This document shows positions 1 through 9,367 of a stretch of DNA of 37,921 bases, one piece after another. This DNA is from Coriobacteriia bacterium (GTDB lineage: Bacteria > Actinomycetota > Coriobacteriia > Anaerosomatales > PALSA-660). Position 1 is the first letter of the stretch; each line of letters starts with the position of its first letter. The stretch covers positions 1 through 37,921 of the forward strand of contig JANYLP010000049.1 in NCBI GenBank assembly GCA_025361445.1, read 5' to 3'. Made by a program: the position numbers and the translations under genes. The notes beneath the pieces are model-generated. The model was not told the DNA's origin. It searched no databases and saw nothing but the letters and a program-made list of their open reading frames with translations.

Positions 1-43
1 CGGGCGCATGCGCCCCGGCCCTGCCGTCACCCACGGTGATAGT

Positions 44-103
44 GAGACTCTCGGTGACGGGTATCCGTGTACGCAACGGTACCCGCCACCGAGAGTCTCT
101 TTT
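44..103 (+). terminator. Rho-independent terminator-like hairpin of an upstream gene
   Basis: Perfect 13-bp stem GAGACTCTCGGTG (44-56) / CACCGAGAGTCTC (87-99), inner CGGGTA(T)CCG/CGGTACCCG extension, followed by TTTT (100-103). Confidence 0.75.
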
Positions 104-125
104 GTTGGTCCGACACGGAGGAACC

Positions 126-2810
126 ATGGAAGACGCCCGGCGCGAGAGCACCCTCTACCACGTCCGCACGGCGGAGCAGGTTCTGGCCGAGTTCGACAGC
201 GACCCGGACCTCGGTCTGACCGGGCATGAGGTGCTGCTGCGGCAGGAGCGCTACGGCAGCAACGAACTGCGCGGGTCCAAGTCGACCCCGCCGTGGCGCC
301 TCTTCCTCGAGCAGTACAACGACTTCATGATCTGGGTCCTTCTCGCGGCCGTTGCCGTCTCCGCGTTCGAGGGCCAGACGATCGAAGCGATCGCGATCGC
401 TGCGATCCTCGTCCTCAACGGAGTGCTCGGGTTCGCACAGGAGTACCGCGCCGAGAAGGCGCTCGAGGCACTCGAGCAGATGTCGGCGCCCTCCGCCACC
501 GTCATCCGCGATGGGCGCGAGATGGATGTCCCGGCGATCGAACTCGTACCCGGAGACGTGGTACTTCTCGAGGCGGGTGACCGCATCCCTGCGGACGGAC
601 GCCTGATCGAGGCGGTCGTGCTCAGGCTCGAGGAGGCCTCGCTGACCGGCGAGAGCCTGCCTGCAAGCAAGGTGGTCGATGTCGTCGAGGACCCGGAGGC
701 GGCTCTCGGTGACCGATTGAACTCGGTATTCGCAGGCACCTCGGTGGCGGTGGGGCGCGGGCGGGCGGTCGTCACCGCCACAGGGCAGGCGACCGAGATG
801 GGACGGATCGCTGACCTCCTCGCCGCCCAGGAAGATGTGAAGACCCCGCTCCAAGAGGAGCTCCGCCGAGTCGGCAAGGTGATCGCGGTCATGGTGCTGG
901 CGATCGCGGCGCTCGTGTTCGGAGTCGAGGTGTGGCGCTCGCTCTCGTCTCCCGCAGGCCCGTCGATCACCACAGCGCTGCTCGTCGCCATCTCGCTCGC
1001 CGTGGCCGCCATCCCCGAGGGACTTCCAGCCATCGTCACCGTGGCGCTCTCACTCGGGGTACGAAAGATGGCCGACCGCAACGCCATCGTGCGCAAGCTG
1101 CACGCGGTCGAGACGCTCGGCTCTACGAGCTTCATCTGCTCGGACAAGACGGGGACCCTGACCCGCAACGAGATGACGGTACGGCGCATCCTGGTCGGCA
1201 TCGACGGCGCGGAGGTCACACACGACTTCGCGCTCGTCCCCGACGGGCTGGAGCCCGTGCACGCCGATCGTGAGCTGCTCCTCAGCATCGCCGCCTCGTG
1301 TAACGACGCGCGGTTCGGTGAAGCGGGCGCACTCCTCGGCGATCCCACCGAGACCGCGCTCATCGTCGCGGAGCGCGAACTGGCCGCGGACCCGGTCCGG
1401 CTGCGTAGGCTCGCAGAGGTCCCCTTCGACTCGCAGCGCAAACGAATGACGACGGTGCACGACACAGGTGAAGGCCGCGTCGCCTACGTGAAGGGCGGAG
1501 CGGACGTCGTCTTCGACCTCTGCACGCGCGCGTTGATCCGCGGCGAAGTGGTACCGCTCACGCCTGCGCTTCATAAGCAGCTCCACGGGCTCAACGAGTA
1601 CCTCGCGTCCTCGGGCAATCGCACACTCGCATTCGCGTACCGGGAGCTTTCGAGTGACGAGGCCGTCATCGACGAGGGCATCGAACGCGACCTCGTCTAC
1701 GTGGGCGTCATGGGCCTGCTCGATCCGCCGCGGCCCGAGGTCGCGCTAGCGATCAGGGAGTGCCACGACGCGGGCATCAACGTGGCCATGGTCACCGGCG
1801 ACCATGCGCTGACCGCGCGCGCCATCGGCGCTGAGATCGGGCTGCTGGAGGGCCATCGCGTCCTTACGGGCGCCGAGATCGCGAAGATGACCGACGAGGA
1901 GCTCGCCGACGTGGCCGAGGACGTCCGCATCTATGCGCGCGTCGACCCGGAACACAAGCTGCGCATCGTGGACGCGCTGAAGCGGCGTGGTCACACGGTG
2001 GCCATGACAGGAGACGGTGTCAACGATGCGCCCGCCCTGAAGCGCGCCGACATCGGAGTCGCCATGGGACTCATCGGCACGGATGTGAGCCGCGAAGCCG
2101 CCGACATGGTGCTCGCGGACGACAACTTCGCCACGATCGTGGAGGCCGTGAGGCAAGGGCGCGTCGTCTTCGACAACCTCAGCAAGTCGATCCTGTTCCT
2201 GCTGTCGTGCAACATCTCGGAAGTCGCGATCGTCTTCACCGCGGCGCTTCTGTTCGAGGCGCCGGCCCTGCTGCCGCTGCAGCTTCTGTGGATCAACCTC
2301 GTGACGGATGGCCTGCCCGCGCTGGCGCTCGGTGTCGATCCGGGCTCTCCCCGCGTGATGGAGCGGAAGCCCCGAGGCGCGGGCGAGTCGATCCTCACTC
2401 CGCGGCGCCGGATCGAAGTGGTCGTGCAGGGCCTCCTCATCACCCTTGGGGCACTGCTGATGTACATAGGCGTGGAGTCGGGCTGGATCCCCAATGAGGG
2501 CGCCGAGCACGCGCAGACCATGCTCTTCACCACGATCGTCCTCACGCAGTTGCTCCACGCATTCAACTTCCGGTCCACGACGAGGACTGTGTTCCGGTTC
2601 GAGTCTCTCCGGAACCGCTGGCTCGTCTTGGCCTTCGTCGGATCGATGGCCCTGCAGTCACTCGTCATCTACGTCCCGGCACTCCAGCGCATCTTCAACA
2701 CGAAGCCCCTGGGCCTGCACGACTGGGTCGCCATCTTGGTGGCGTCGTTGGTCCCGCTCATCGCTATCGACTTCATGAAGGTGGGGCGCGCCCGGCGCAC
2801 CGGCCGCTGA
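126..2810 (+). CDS. P2A-type cation (probably Ca2+) transporting ATPase
   Basis: Phosphorylation motif CSDKTGTLTRNE, TGES, TGDGVNDAPALKRADIGVAMG, PEGLP in M4, NISEV in M5, NLVTDGLPALALG in M6. ATG at 126 follows GGAGG; the ORF-track start at 36 lies before/inside the terminator hairpin. Confidence 0.9.
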   Translation: MEDARRESTLYHVRTAEQVLAEFDSDPDLGLTGHEVLLRQERYGSNELRGSKSTPPWRLFLEQYNDFMIWVLLAAVAVSAFEGQTIEAIAIAAILVLNGVLGFAQEYRAEKALEALEQMSAPSATVIRDGREMDVPAIELVPGDVVLLEAGDRIPADGRLIEAVVLRLEEASLTGESLPASKVVDVVEDPEAALGDRLNSVFAGTSVAVGRGRAVVTATGQATEMGRIADLLAAQEDVKTPLQEELRRVGKVIAVMVLAIAALVFGVEVWRSLSSPAGPSITTALLVAISLAVAAIPEGLPAIVTVALSLGVRKMADRNAIVRKLHAVETLGSTSFICSDKTGTLTRNEMTVRRILVGIDGAEVTHDFALVPDGLEPVHADRELLLSIAASCNDARFGEAGALLGDPTETALIVAERELAADPVRLRRLAEVPFDSQRKRMTTVHDTGEGRVAYVKGGADVVFDLCTRALIRGEVVPLTPALHKQLHGLNEYLASSGNRTLAFAYRELSSDEAVIDEGIERDLVYVGVMGLLDPPRPEVALAIRECHDAGINVAMVTGDHALTARAIGAEIGLLEGHRVLTGAEIAKMTDEELADVAEDVRIYARVDPEHKLRIVDALKRRGHTVAMTGDGVNDAPALKRADIGVAMGLIGTDVSREAADMVLADDNFATIVEAVRQGRVVFDNLSKSILFLLSCNISEVAIVFTAALLFEAPALLPLQLLWINLVTDGLPALALGVDPGSPRVMERKPRGAGESILTPRRRIEVVVQGLLITLGALLMYIGVESGWIPNEGAEHAQTMLFTTIVLTQLLHAFNFRSTTRTVFRFESLRNRWLVLAFVGSMALQSLVIYVPALQRIFNTKPLGLHDWVAILVASLVPLIAIDFMKVGRARRTGR

Positions 2811-2933
2811 GCGCCTCTGAAGGTCCGTCCGTCGCGCAAATGCCCCGCAAGACCCGCGATTCCTTACGATGAGCGGGTGGTGCGGCGCACGCGGCGGCTC
2901 CACTCGTACGCGATCATCGTCGAGGGGGTATAG

Positions 2934-5138
2934 GTGGGCCGAACGTCCGGAACGAAGCCCCACGTCCGGAGACGATGGCTCCCGGATTCAATCGGCGCGC
3001 GCCTCATGCTCACGGGCGCCGCGCTCGCCATCGCGACGGCGGGGGCCACCATCGCGATCGACACCTGGCTTGTCTCGTCCCAGGTCGACGCATGGGCGCG
3101 CAACGACTTCGCGGCCGGCCTGCGGGGAGTCCATTCCCTTCTCTCTGTCGAGGCCGACGAGGCCAAGGCCGACATCGACAGGATCGTAGACACCCCTGAC
3201 TTCCGTATGACCGTTGCGTCCTCCGACAGGGCAGGACTGGCGACGCGGTACAGCCACGTCTTTCGGGCCGGCGTCACGGCATATGCCATCGCCGCGCTCG
3301 ATGCATCCGGAGCCGTGCTCGCGTCCGGCGGAAGTGCACCTGACGTTGAGAGGCTCGCTGCGCTGGGGCGCCTGGGTCCGTCGCGAGAGACAACCGGCCT
3401 TGTCGCGATGGCCGGGACGGTGGCGACCGTCTACGGCCGACCGGTGGTCGAGGGCGACAACGGGCGAATCGTCGGCTACCTGATCGCCGCACGGCTGTTC
3501 GGCGGGAGCCAAGCGGTCCGCTTCGCCACGGTAACGAGTCCCATCACCATCGCCATCAGGCCGGCAGGATTCCGTCCACCGGGAGTGTCCCTGGCAAGCC
3601 AGGTCGTGGGATCGAACACGTTCAGTTCGGGCGAGGCCTCCGGAAGTGCTGTGGCCTTTCAGGACTTGGTGGGTCTGGACGGGGGAAGCGCCGGCGTCGT
3701 GGAACTCATCAATGCCGACCCGCGGGCGATGCGTGTCACGGAGATCGCAGGTCGTTCCGCCCTGCTCTCGGGCATGCTGGCAATACTGATCGGGGTCGGC
3801 CTCGGAGCGTGGCTCACCGGAGTCATGCGACGCCCGGTTCTGCGGATGACCGAACACCTGCGCACTCAGGGCTTCCTCGCGGCAGAGGGCGTCGCCTACA
3901 CCGCTGACGACATCGCTGACGACATGACGCTGCCCGTGGAGTTCCGCGATCTCGGTACGGTGATGCAGGACCTGCTCGTTCACCTGAATACTCGGCAAGC
4001 CGAGCTTCGGGAAGCGATCAGGGAGGCCACGTACGCCGAAGAGACGATGGGCGTCGTCGTCAACGAGTCCTCGGAGGCGAAGATCGTCTTGCAGGACGGT
4101 CGGATCATCGCCGCCAACCCGGCTGCAGCCTCTGCGCTAGGGCTCCCCGTCAGCCAACTGACTCATCTGACCGCACATGAGGCCATGTACGGCGTTGAGA
4201 TCCGCGGAGAGGACGGCACTCACTACGACGCGGACGCGCTCGTCGATCGCGGCCTTGTGGAGCCGGTGACGGTCTCGATCACTGAGCCGGGCCGACTCGA
4301 GCACTGGTACATCGTCGACGCCGTCCGGCATGAGGACGATCTTCACCACCGCATGCTGCTCACCGCCCGCGACATCACCGAGGAACGTCGCCTCGGCCTG
4401 ATCCGCGCCGAGATCATCTCGATCGTCGGACACGACCTCCGATCGCCCCTCACTGTGGTCATGGGGTACCTCGACTTGCTGACACGACCGATGACCGAGG
4501 AGCAGCGGCTCAAGGCCATCGACACGGCGCGCCGCAACGCGGGGCGCATGGCCGACCTCCTCGAGGACCTTCTGACCGCGACCAAGGCCGAGGAACTCTT
4601 GGCCCCGTCGGAGCTCGTTCCCACACCGCTCGTAGCACTGGCCGAGGACGTGGTCGGGTCGATGGCGCCGACGCACGCCGAGCGCCAGCTGCTGCTGGAG
4701 GTGGACTGCAACCCGGTCGTGCTCGGCGAGGAGAAGCGGCTGCGACAAGTGCTCGTGAACCTCGTTACCAACGCGTACAAGTACTCGCCCGACACCGACC
4801 CCGTGGTCGTGCGCGTGCGCTGCGACGAGACGTACGCGTATCTCGAGGTCGTCGACCACGGCCCGGGTATCCCCGAAGAGGACCGCGCGCACGTGTTCGA
4901 GCGCTTCGCGCGGTTGGCGAACACCGCGAGCCGGCCGGGGCTCGGACTCGGCCTCTACATCGTGAGCATCATCGCGCACAACCACGGTGGCGACGCGCTC
5001 GTTGAACAGACTCCCGGTGGCGGAGCGACGTTCGTGATCCGGCTCGCGCTGGCCGGACGGGTCGTCGACGGCGAGATACAGCTCAACGAGCAGGCGCCGG
5101 TCGCAGCGAAACGCACGACGCGCGGCACCCGGGGCTAG
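2934..5138 (+). CDS. Membrane sensor histidine kinase (N-terminal TM, extracytoplasmic sensor domain, TM, PAS-like, HisKA, HATPase_c)
   Basis: H-box IVGHDLRSPLTVVMGYLDLL; N-box RQVLVNLVTNAYKYS; G-boxes VVDHGPGIPEEDRAHVFERF and GLGLGLYIVSIIAHNHGG. GTG start. Confidence 0.9.
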   Translation: MGRTSGTKPHVRRRWLPDSIGARLMLTGAALAIATAGATIAIDTWLVSSQVDAWARNDFAAGLRGVHSLLSVEADEAKADIDRIVDTPDFRMTVASSDRAGLATRYSHVFRAGVTAYAIAALDASGAVLASGGSAPDVERLAALGRLGPSRETTGLVAMAGTVATVYGRPVVEGDNGRIVGYLIAARLFGGSQAVRFATVTSPITIAIRPAGFRPPGVSLASQVVGSNTFSSGEASGSAVAFQDLVGLDGGSAGVVELINADPRAMRVTEIAGRSALLSGMLAILIGVGLGAWLTGVMRRPVLRMTEHLRTQGFLAAEGVAYTADDIADDMTLPVEFRDLGTVMQDLLVHLNTRQAELREAIREATYAEETMGVVVNESSEAKIVLQDGRIIAANPAAASALGLPVSQLTHLTAHEAMYGVEIRGEDGTHYDADALVDRGLVEPVTVSITEPGRLEHWYIVDAVRHEDDLHHRMLLTARDITEERRLGLIRAEIISIVGHDLRSPLTVVMGYLDLLTRPMTEEQRLKAIDTARRNAGRMADLLEDLLTATKAEELLAPSELVPTPLVALAEDVVGSMAPTHAERQLLLEVDCNPVVLGEEKRLRQVLVNLVTNAYKYSPDTDPVVVRVRCDETYAYLEVVDHGPGIPEEDRAHVFERFARLANTASRPGLGLGLYIVSIIAHNHGGDALVEQTPGGGATFVIRLALAGRVVDGEIQLNEQAPVAAKRTTRGTRG

Positions 5139-6088
5139 CCCCGGCGAGCGGTCCAGTCCTCGAGCCCGTAGCGCACGAGCCGCTGGCACAGTTCGGGGAA
5201 CGGGATCCCCGCGGCCGCCGCGGCATCGGGAAGCAGGCTCGTCTTGGTCATTCCGGGGATGGTGTTCGTTTCGAGCAGGAAGACCGTCCCGCCCGGCGTC
5301 ACTATCGTGTCGGACCGTGACATCCCGGCGCAACCGAGTGCGCGATGGGCCTCCACGGCCAGGCGCTGGCATTCCAGCCGCGCTCCCTCGCTCACGCCAG
5401 CGGGGATGATGTGCCGTGACATGCCCGGTACGTACTTCGATTCATAGTCGTAGAAGGCATTCACCGGCACGATCTCGAGCGTCGGGAGCGCGACCGGCTG
5501 CTCGTTGCCGATCACGCCGATCGTGACCTCGGTGCCGGTCTCGAAGCGCTCAACCAGTACCAGCGGATCGAAGCCGAGTGCGAAGTCGACCGCAGCTCCG
5601 AGGTTGGCCGGATCCTCCACGATCGTCATGCCTACCGATGAGCCCTCGTTGGCGGGTTTCACCACCGTGTGAGGTCCCAGTGCGATCGTCAGATCCTGGA
5701 CGTCGAAGGGCTGGCTGCGCCGTACCACGCGGTAGGCCGGAGTCGTGAGGCCGTGGGTCGCATACACGTGCTTGGTCATGACCTTGTTCATCGCGAGAGC
5801 GCTCGCAAGCACGCCCGATCCGACGTAGGGGAGGTCGAGCAACTCGAGAAGACCCTGGACCGTGCCGTCCTCGCCGAAGCGCCCGTGCAGCGCGATGAAG
5901 ACCACGTCGGGCGCCGAAGCCACGAGCGCGTCGATGAATCCCGGCTGGCCCGTGTCCACCGGCGTCACGGCGAAGCCGCGCGCCGTGAGGGCTTCTGCGA
6001 CCTGCGCGCCGGTGTTGAGCGACACCTCGCGTTCGGCCGAGCGTCCGCCCAGCAGTACGGTGACCTTATGTACGACGCGTTCGCCCAT
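5135..6088 (-). CDS. ddl: D-alanine--D-alanine ligase
   Basis: VTVLLGGRSAEREVSLNTG, DVVFIALHGRFGEDGTVQGLLELLDLPYVGSGVLASALAMNK, FLLETNTIPGMT. Likely ATG at 6088 (MGERVVHKVTV); the longer ORF start is upstream of homology. Confidence 0.93.
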   Translation of the reverse strand: MGERVVHKVTVLLGGRSAEREVSLNTGAQVAEALTARGFAVTPVDTGQPGFIDALVASAPDVVFIALHGRFGEDGTVQGLLELLDLPYVGSGVLASALAMNKVMTKHVYATHGLTTPAYRVVRRSQPFDVQDLTIALGPHTVVKPANEGSSVGMTIVEDPANLGAAVDFALGFDPLVLVERFETGTEVTIGVIGNEQPVALPTLEIVPVNAFYDYESKYVPGMSRHIIPAGVSEGARLECQRLAVEAHRALGCAGMSRSDTIVTPGGTVFLLETNTIPGMTKTSLLPDAAAAAGIPFPELCQRLVRYGLEDWTARRG

Positions 6089-6107
6089 CACAGCTTCCTT
6101 CACGTGA

Positions 6108-6782
6108 CTAGCCGATGACTCCGGAGTGGTGGAGATCCAACAAGAGAAGCCCGACCCACCACAGCGCCACCCCGCCGGCCGTCCACGCGAGGGCGCGCGT
6201 CCAGAGCGCGAGCCCAAGCCCGGCGCTCTCATCTTCGCCGGCGCGCTTGCGCGCGACCAGCCAGACGACAAGTCCCGTAGCCACACCGATGAATGCCAGG
6301 GCGGCTCCACCGAGAACGAGGATGGCGTAGGGCAGTCCGTCGGCGAAGGTGGCTGAAGGTGAACGCCACAACACGATCACCGCCGAGACCGTGAGCACGA
6401 ACCACACGGCGTCGAGCGCCCAGAAGGGTGCGCGGGTCCAGATCCGGTTCAGCAGCGCGATCGGCTCCACGGGGACGTCTGCGGACTCGGGATCGGATTC
6501 TGCCGACGCCGAAGCCGTCTCAGGTGGATTCGAGTCGGTCTCGGAGGCCTGTTCGGATTCCGGCTCTTCGACGACCTCGGCGGAGTCCGGCTCGGCAAGG
6601 TCCGCCACGAGCTCCTCGAGGGTGAGCGCCCCGGCGTCCGGGTCGGGCTGGGGCTCGGGCTCCGGCTGGGGCTCGGGCTCGGGCTCGGGCGCGGGCTCCG
6701 CCATCGGGGTCGCTGCAGCCTGCTCGAGGAGCTCCATGTCTCCTGCCGCTTCTGTCTCTGGCGTGCCGGCGGCGTCGTTCAC
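6108..6782 (-). CDS. Hypothetical membrane protein with acidic Pro-Glu repeat N-terminus and three predicted TM segments
   Basis: PAPEPEPEPQPEPEPQPDPD repeat; hydrophobic segments FWALDAVWFVLTVSAVIVLW, AILVLGGAALAFIGVATGLVVWLVA, WTAGGVALWWVGLLLLDL. GTG at 6782 preceded by GGGGGAG. Confidence 0.65.
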   Translation of the reverse strand: MNDAAGTPETEAAGDMELLEQAAATPMAEPAPEPEPEPQPEPEPQPDPDAGALTLEELVADLAEPDSAEVVEEPESEQASETDSNPPETASASAESDPESADVPVEPIALLNRIWTRAPFWALDAVWFVLTVSAVIVLWRSPSATFADGLPYAILVLGGAALAFIGVATGLVVWLVARKRAGEDESAGLGLALWTRALAWTAGGVALWWVGLLLLDLHHSGVIG

Positions 6783-6954
6783 GCGTCTCCCCCTTGGATC
6801 GGTCAGCACTCTCTCGGAAGTCTATTAGAGCCCCGGCGTGCGCACAACGCTCCGAGGTCGTGCGATGCCATGCAGCGAGTTCCACACGTTCCTCACATCA
6901 TCGCAGGTCACGGCGGGTAAGATAGCGCCAACTCCGGAAAGAAGAGGTGCGATC

Positions 6955-8280
6955 GTGAGCGACTACCCCACAGACTCGTCCATCCCCGCTGTCCAATCGG
7001 CTTCCGAGCCGGCTGGCACGGAGCCCGCGTATTCCACGCCTGAGGCCCCATGGACTCCGGTGGCACCGGAGGAACCGGCGCACTTCGCGCCTGCTTACGC
7101 GCCCCCCGCCACACCCCCGCTGGCACCGCGCTCGCCCGGCGTCGGCCGGGTCGCTGCGATCGCGGTCGTGATCGCCCTCATCGGCGTCCTCGCCTCGGCG
7201 GCAGCAGGCGGTGTCGCGGGATTCTACGTCGCCGGCATGTCAGGCACCGGACTGAAGACAACGACGGCATCGGGCGTTTCCGTCAGCATCAACGCCACCG
7301 AAGAACCGATAGCCGCCGCGGCAGCGATAGCGCTTCCTTCGATCGTCAACATCGATGTGACCGGCAGCTCATCTACCGACGGTCTGCCCTCCGGGCACCC
7401 CGGTGTGCCGTCCGGCGGGACCGGATCCGGCATCGCGTACAAGGCCGCACCGGGCGGCGGTACCTACATCCTCACGAACGATCACGTGGTTGCGAATTCA
7501 TCCAAGATCGTCGTCACGCCCGCGAGCGGCGAGAAGGTCATCGCCACGTTGGTAGGGACCGATCCGGAGACCGATATCGCTGTCGTCAAGGTCGACGTGG
7601 CGCTGCCGCTCATCGCTATCGGAGACTCTGAGGGGATCGTGGTAGGACAGGCGGTCGTCGCCATCGGATCACCGTTCGGCTTCCAGCATTCGGTGTCGAG
7701 CGGCGTCATATCGGCGCTGCACCGGTCCATAACCAGCGGGTCCTCCTCGGACACCACTCGCTCCACCTACCCGCTCGTCGACGTCATCCAGACCGACGCT
7801 GCCATCAACCCGGGAAACTCGGGTGGGGCGCTCGTGGACAGGCTCGGCCGCCTACTCGGGATCAACTCGGCCATCTACACGGAGTCGGGCAGCAACGCCG
7901 GAGTCGGTTTCGCGATCCCGTCGAAGACCGCGGTACGCATCGCGGAGGAGTTGATCGCCGGTGGAGAAGCGACCCATCCCTTCCTCGGAGTCGAGGGCCG
8001 AACGGTCACTGAGGCCGATGCGAAGACGGCGGGCCTGACGAAGATCGAGGGTGCGATCGTCGAGAACGTCATCAAGGACACCGGGGCGGCCAGAGCCGGT
8101 CTTCTCAAGGGCGACGTCGTCACGGCTTTGAACGGTCAGACGATCCGCACGATGGACGATCTCATCCTCGCCGTCCGGCGCTCGCAGGTCGGTGTCGAGG
8201 TGACGCTGACGGTGTGGCGCGCCAAGGCGTCCATCTCGGTCGTTATGACCGTCGGAGACAAGCCCGCCTCCCTCAACTGA
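6955..8280 (+). CDS. Trypsin-like serine protease with C-terminal PDZ domain (HtrA/DegP family), N-terminal TM anchor
   Basis: ILTNDHVV (His), DIAVVKV (Asp), IQTDAAINPGNSGGALVD (Ser), PDZ region GAARAGLLKGDVVTALNGQ. GTG at 6955 with AGAAGAGG upstream. Confidence 0.92.
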   Translation: MSDYPTDSSIPAVQSASEPAGTEPAYSTPEAPWTPVAPEEPAHFAPAYAPPATPPLAPRSPGVGRVAAIAVVIALIGVLASAAAGGVAGFYVAGMSGTGLKTTTASGVSVSINATEEPIAAAAAIALPSIVNIDVTGSSSTDGLPSGHPGVPSGGTGSGIAYKAAPGGGTYILTNDHVVANSSKIVVTPASGEKVIATLVGTDPETDIAVVKVDVALPLIAIGDSEGIVVGQAVVAIGSPFGFQHSVSSGVISALHRSITSGSSSDTTRSTYPLVDVIQTDAAINPGNSGGALVDRLGRLLGINSAIYTESGSNAGVGFAIPSKTAVRIAEELIAGGEATHPFLGVEGRTVTEADAKTAGLTKIEGAIVENVIKDTGAARAGLLKGDVVTALNGQTIRTMDDLILAVRRSQVGVEVTLTVWRAKASISVVMTVGDKPASLN

Positions 8281-8284
8281 GAGG

Positions 8285-8314
8285 CATGGCCGTCCTGCTA
8301 GAGTGACGGCCATG
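8285..8314 (+). promoter_or_regulatory. Extended -10 promoter (TGC-TAGAGT, 8296-8304) embedded in a perfect 10-bp inverted repeat over the rlmN start
   Basis: CATGGCCGTC (8285-8294) - CTGCTAGAGT - GACGGCCATG (8305-8314). Confidence 0.6.
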
Positions 8315-9367
8315 GAGCAGCTCACGGATATCGGCGCGCTGGACCGCGAGGGGATCGCGGGGCTCGTCGCCGAACTCGGACAGGCAACGTACCGGACGCG
8401 TCAGCTGGTGCGGTGGCTCTACGCCCGCGGGGTCGTCCGTTTTGAGGACATGTCCGACCTGTCGGCCGAGTTCCGGACGGCTCTGGCGGAACGGTACGTC
8501 GTGGGAACCGCCGAGACCGTCGTCAGGCAGGAGTCGGCCGACGGCACGCGCAAGTACCTCGTGCGGTTCGCAGATGGTGTGAGCGTCGAGACGGTCGGGC
8601 TGCCCGAAGGTGAGCGGCTGACCGTCTGCTTCTCAACGCAGGCCGGATGCGCGATGGGATGCAGCTTCTGCGCGACCGGACGCGCCGGCTTCGTGCGCGA
8701 CCTGAGCCCCGGCGAGATGGTCCGTCAGATCATGCTCGTCGCGCGGGACTTCGGGCGCCGCGTCACCAACGCCGTCGCGATGGGGCAGGGCGAGCCGTTC
8801 GCCAACTACGACGCCGTCCTCGGCGCGCTGCGCCTCATGAATGCGGACGACGGCCTCGGCATCGGAGCGCGCCACCTGACGGTCTCGACGTGCGGGCTGC
8901 TTCCGGGAATCCGGCGGTTCGCCACGGAGCCCGAGCAGTTCACCCTCGCGGTCTCCTTGCACTCAGCGGTGGCAGTCACGCGCGGTGCGCTCATGCCGGG
9001 AGTGAGGTCGGTGAGCCTCACCGCGCTGCGACAGGCGATCATCGGGTACGCGGATGCCACCGGTCGGCGCCCCACGCTGGAATACGCACTCATCGAGGGC
9101 GTCAACGACTCCCCGGCCGAACTCGAGGCTCTCGTCGCGTTCGCGCGGGGCCTACTCGTGCACGTGAATCTGATCCCTGTCAACGCGATCGAAGGCGTCG
9201 ACCTGAAGCGCTCCGCGGCGACGCGTGCGCGGGCCTTCGCCGATACCCTGTCGGCCGTGGGGATAGAGGCCTCCATCCGCACGGAACGTGGCGCGGACAT
9301 CGATGCAGCCTGCGGACAGCTCCGACAGCACGAGGTCGGACGCGGCATCTCGGACCGAGCGCTCTAG
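8312..9367 (+). CDS. rlmN: 23S rRNA (adenine(2503)-C(2))-methyltransferase, radical SAM
   Basis: Radical SAM CX3CX2C motif GCAMGCSFCATGRAGF, NAVAMGQGEPFANYDAVLGAL, C-terminal IRTERGADIDAACGQL. Confidence 0.95.
   Translation: MEQLTDIGALDREGIAGLVAELGQATYRTRQLVRWLYARGVVRFEDMSDLSAEFRTALAERYVVGTAETVVRQESADGTRKYLVRFADGVSVETVGLPEGERLTVCFSTQAGCAMGCSFCATGRAGFVRDLSPGEMVRQIMLVARDFGRRVTNAVAMGQGEPFANYDAVLGALRLMNADDGLGIGARHLTVSTCGLLPGIRRFATEPEQFTLAVSLHSAVAVTRGALMPGVRSVSLTALRQAIIGYADATGRRPTLEYALIEGVNDSPAELEALVAFARGLLVHVNLIPVNAIEGVDLKRSAATRARAFADTLSAVGIEASIRTERGADIDAACGQLRQHEVGRGISDRAL

Noticed and set aside
36-125. N-terminal extension of the P-type ATPase ORF
   Set aside because: Overlaps a Rho-independent terminator; a good GGAGG-ATG lies at 126.
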